A stretch of DNA of 13,033 nt from SLRI01 sp036796215 (lineage in GTDB: Bacteria; Pseudomonadota; Alphaproteobacteria; Geminicoccales; Geminicoccaceae). Below are positions 12,882 to 13,033 of this stretch, in pieces (position 1 is the stretch's first letter; each line of letters starts with the position of its first letter). A program made the translations under genes and the position numbers. The stretch lies in the NCBI GenBank assembly GCA_036796215.1, contig DAIRDJ010000130.1:1-13033 (forward strand), read 5' to 3'. The notes below the pieces were generated by a model, which ran no database searches, had not been told where the DNA came from, and saw nothing but the letters and a program-made list of their open reading frames with translations.

Positions 12882-12904
12882 GCGGGGAAGATGATCTTCC
12901 CCGC
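12882..12904. terminator. 23-bp perfect palindrome after the truncated gene (hairpin element copy 4)
   Basis: GCGGGGAAGAT and ATCTTCCCCGC are exact inverted arms around one G, starting 23 nt after the stop at 12858. The flank GGAAGGAAGAT resembles the AAGGAAC leader of the other hairpins. It is a likely terminator, though no T-run follows. Confidence 0.55.
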
Positions 12905-13033
12905 GCCCCAACATTTTGATTGGTGGCCCGCCGCGAAATTAAAAATTCTTTAATTGCAAGTGAGCTTTGCGAGATTTAAAGAATCACACTTCCCAACCGA
13001 TCATTATGCGATACGAAGTCCTAATTACAGATT
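12905..13033. other. AT-rich right end of the window
   Basis: No gene is visible. The stretch has much lower GC than the rest and contains an inverted pair AATTAAA / TTTAATT around 12937-12954. It may be an intergenic promoter region for a gene beyond the edge or the start of inserted DNA. Confidence 0.35.

Noticed and set aside
9499..12904. Repeated hairpins as a CRISPR array
   Set aside because: The units are irregularly spaced by hundreds of bases, diverge in sequence, and have no spacer-like intervals or cas genes.

Overview
The window looks like a GC-rich alphaproteobacterial chromosome, most likely near Rhodospirillales/Geminicoccaceae. This rests on C/G-ending codons, GTG and TTG starts, a UbiH-type hydroxylase with the GEAAH motif common in alphaproteobacteria, an EF-G2-type paralogue, and higBA and VapBC modules. 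The taxonomic call is an inference from gene style, not from a marker gene.

Layout. From 1 to 5076 there is a polyamine-type ABC transporter on the minus strand: a substrate-binding protein (3909-4982) and two permeases (potB-like 829-1746, potC-like 3-842). A plus-strand block splits it: a UbiH-family monooxygenase (1902-3077) and a VapBC toxin-antitoxin pair with its own promoter and operator (3158-3864). No ATPase gene is in view. From 5077 to 7462 a plus-strand rmuC meets a minus-strand zinc-finger anti-sigma factor tail to tail, with a 58-bp coding overlap. A 347-bp divergent intergenic region follows, holding a possible 17-codon leader ORF. From 7463 to 9490 lies a non-canonical elongation factor G paralogue.

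From about 9490 rightwards the region becomes accessory. A higBA toxin-antitoxin operon (9582-10204) has a perfect palindromic operator inside its promoter and is followed at once by a small ribbon-helix-helix-like gene (10212-10445). Next come an AT-rich gene-free stretch, a C-terminal remnant of a second HigA on the opposite strand (10863-11020) that ends at a 21-bp palindrome, and an apparently intact alpha/beta hydrolase (11118-11852). After that is a row of scars: an IS110-type transposase tail, a DUF4926-like tail, an internally deleted IS66 transposase, and a 5'-truncated unknown coding sequence. The last ~130 bases are AT-rich.

Four hairpin elements, at least two of them clearly homologous, punctuate the right-hand 3.4 kb. 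I see no CRISPR array, rRNA or tRNA. The most interesting material is the higBA plus RHH trio, the dispersed hairpins, the layered gene remnants, and the GTPase changes in the EF-G paralogue. I do not see strong evidence for an entirely new system.
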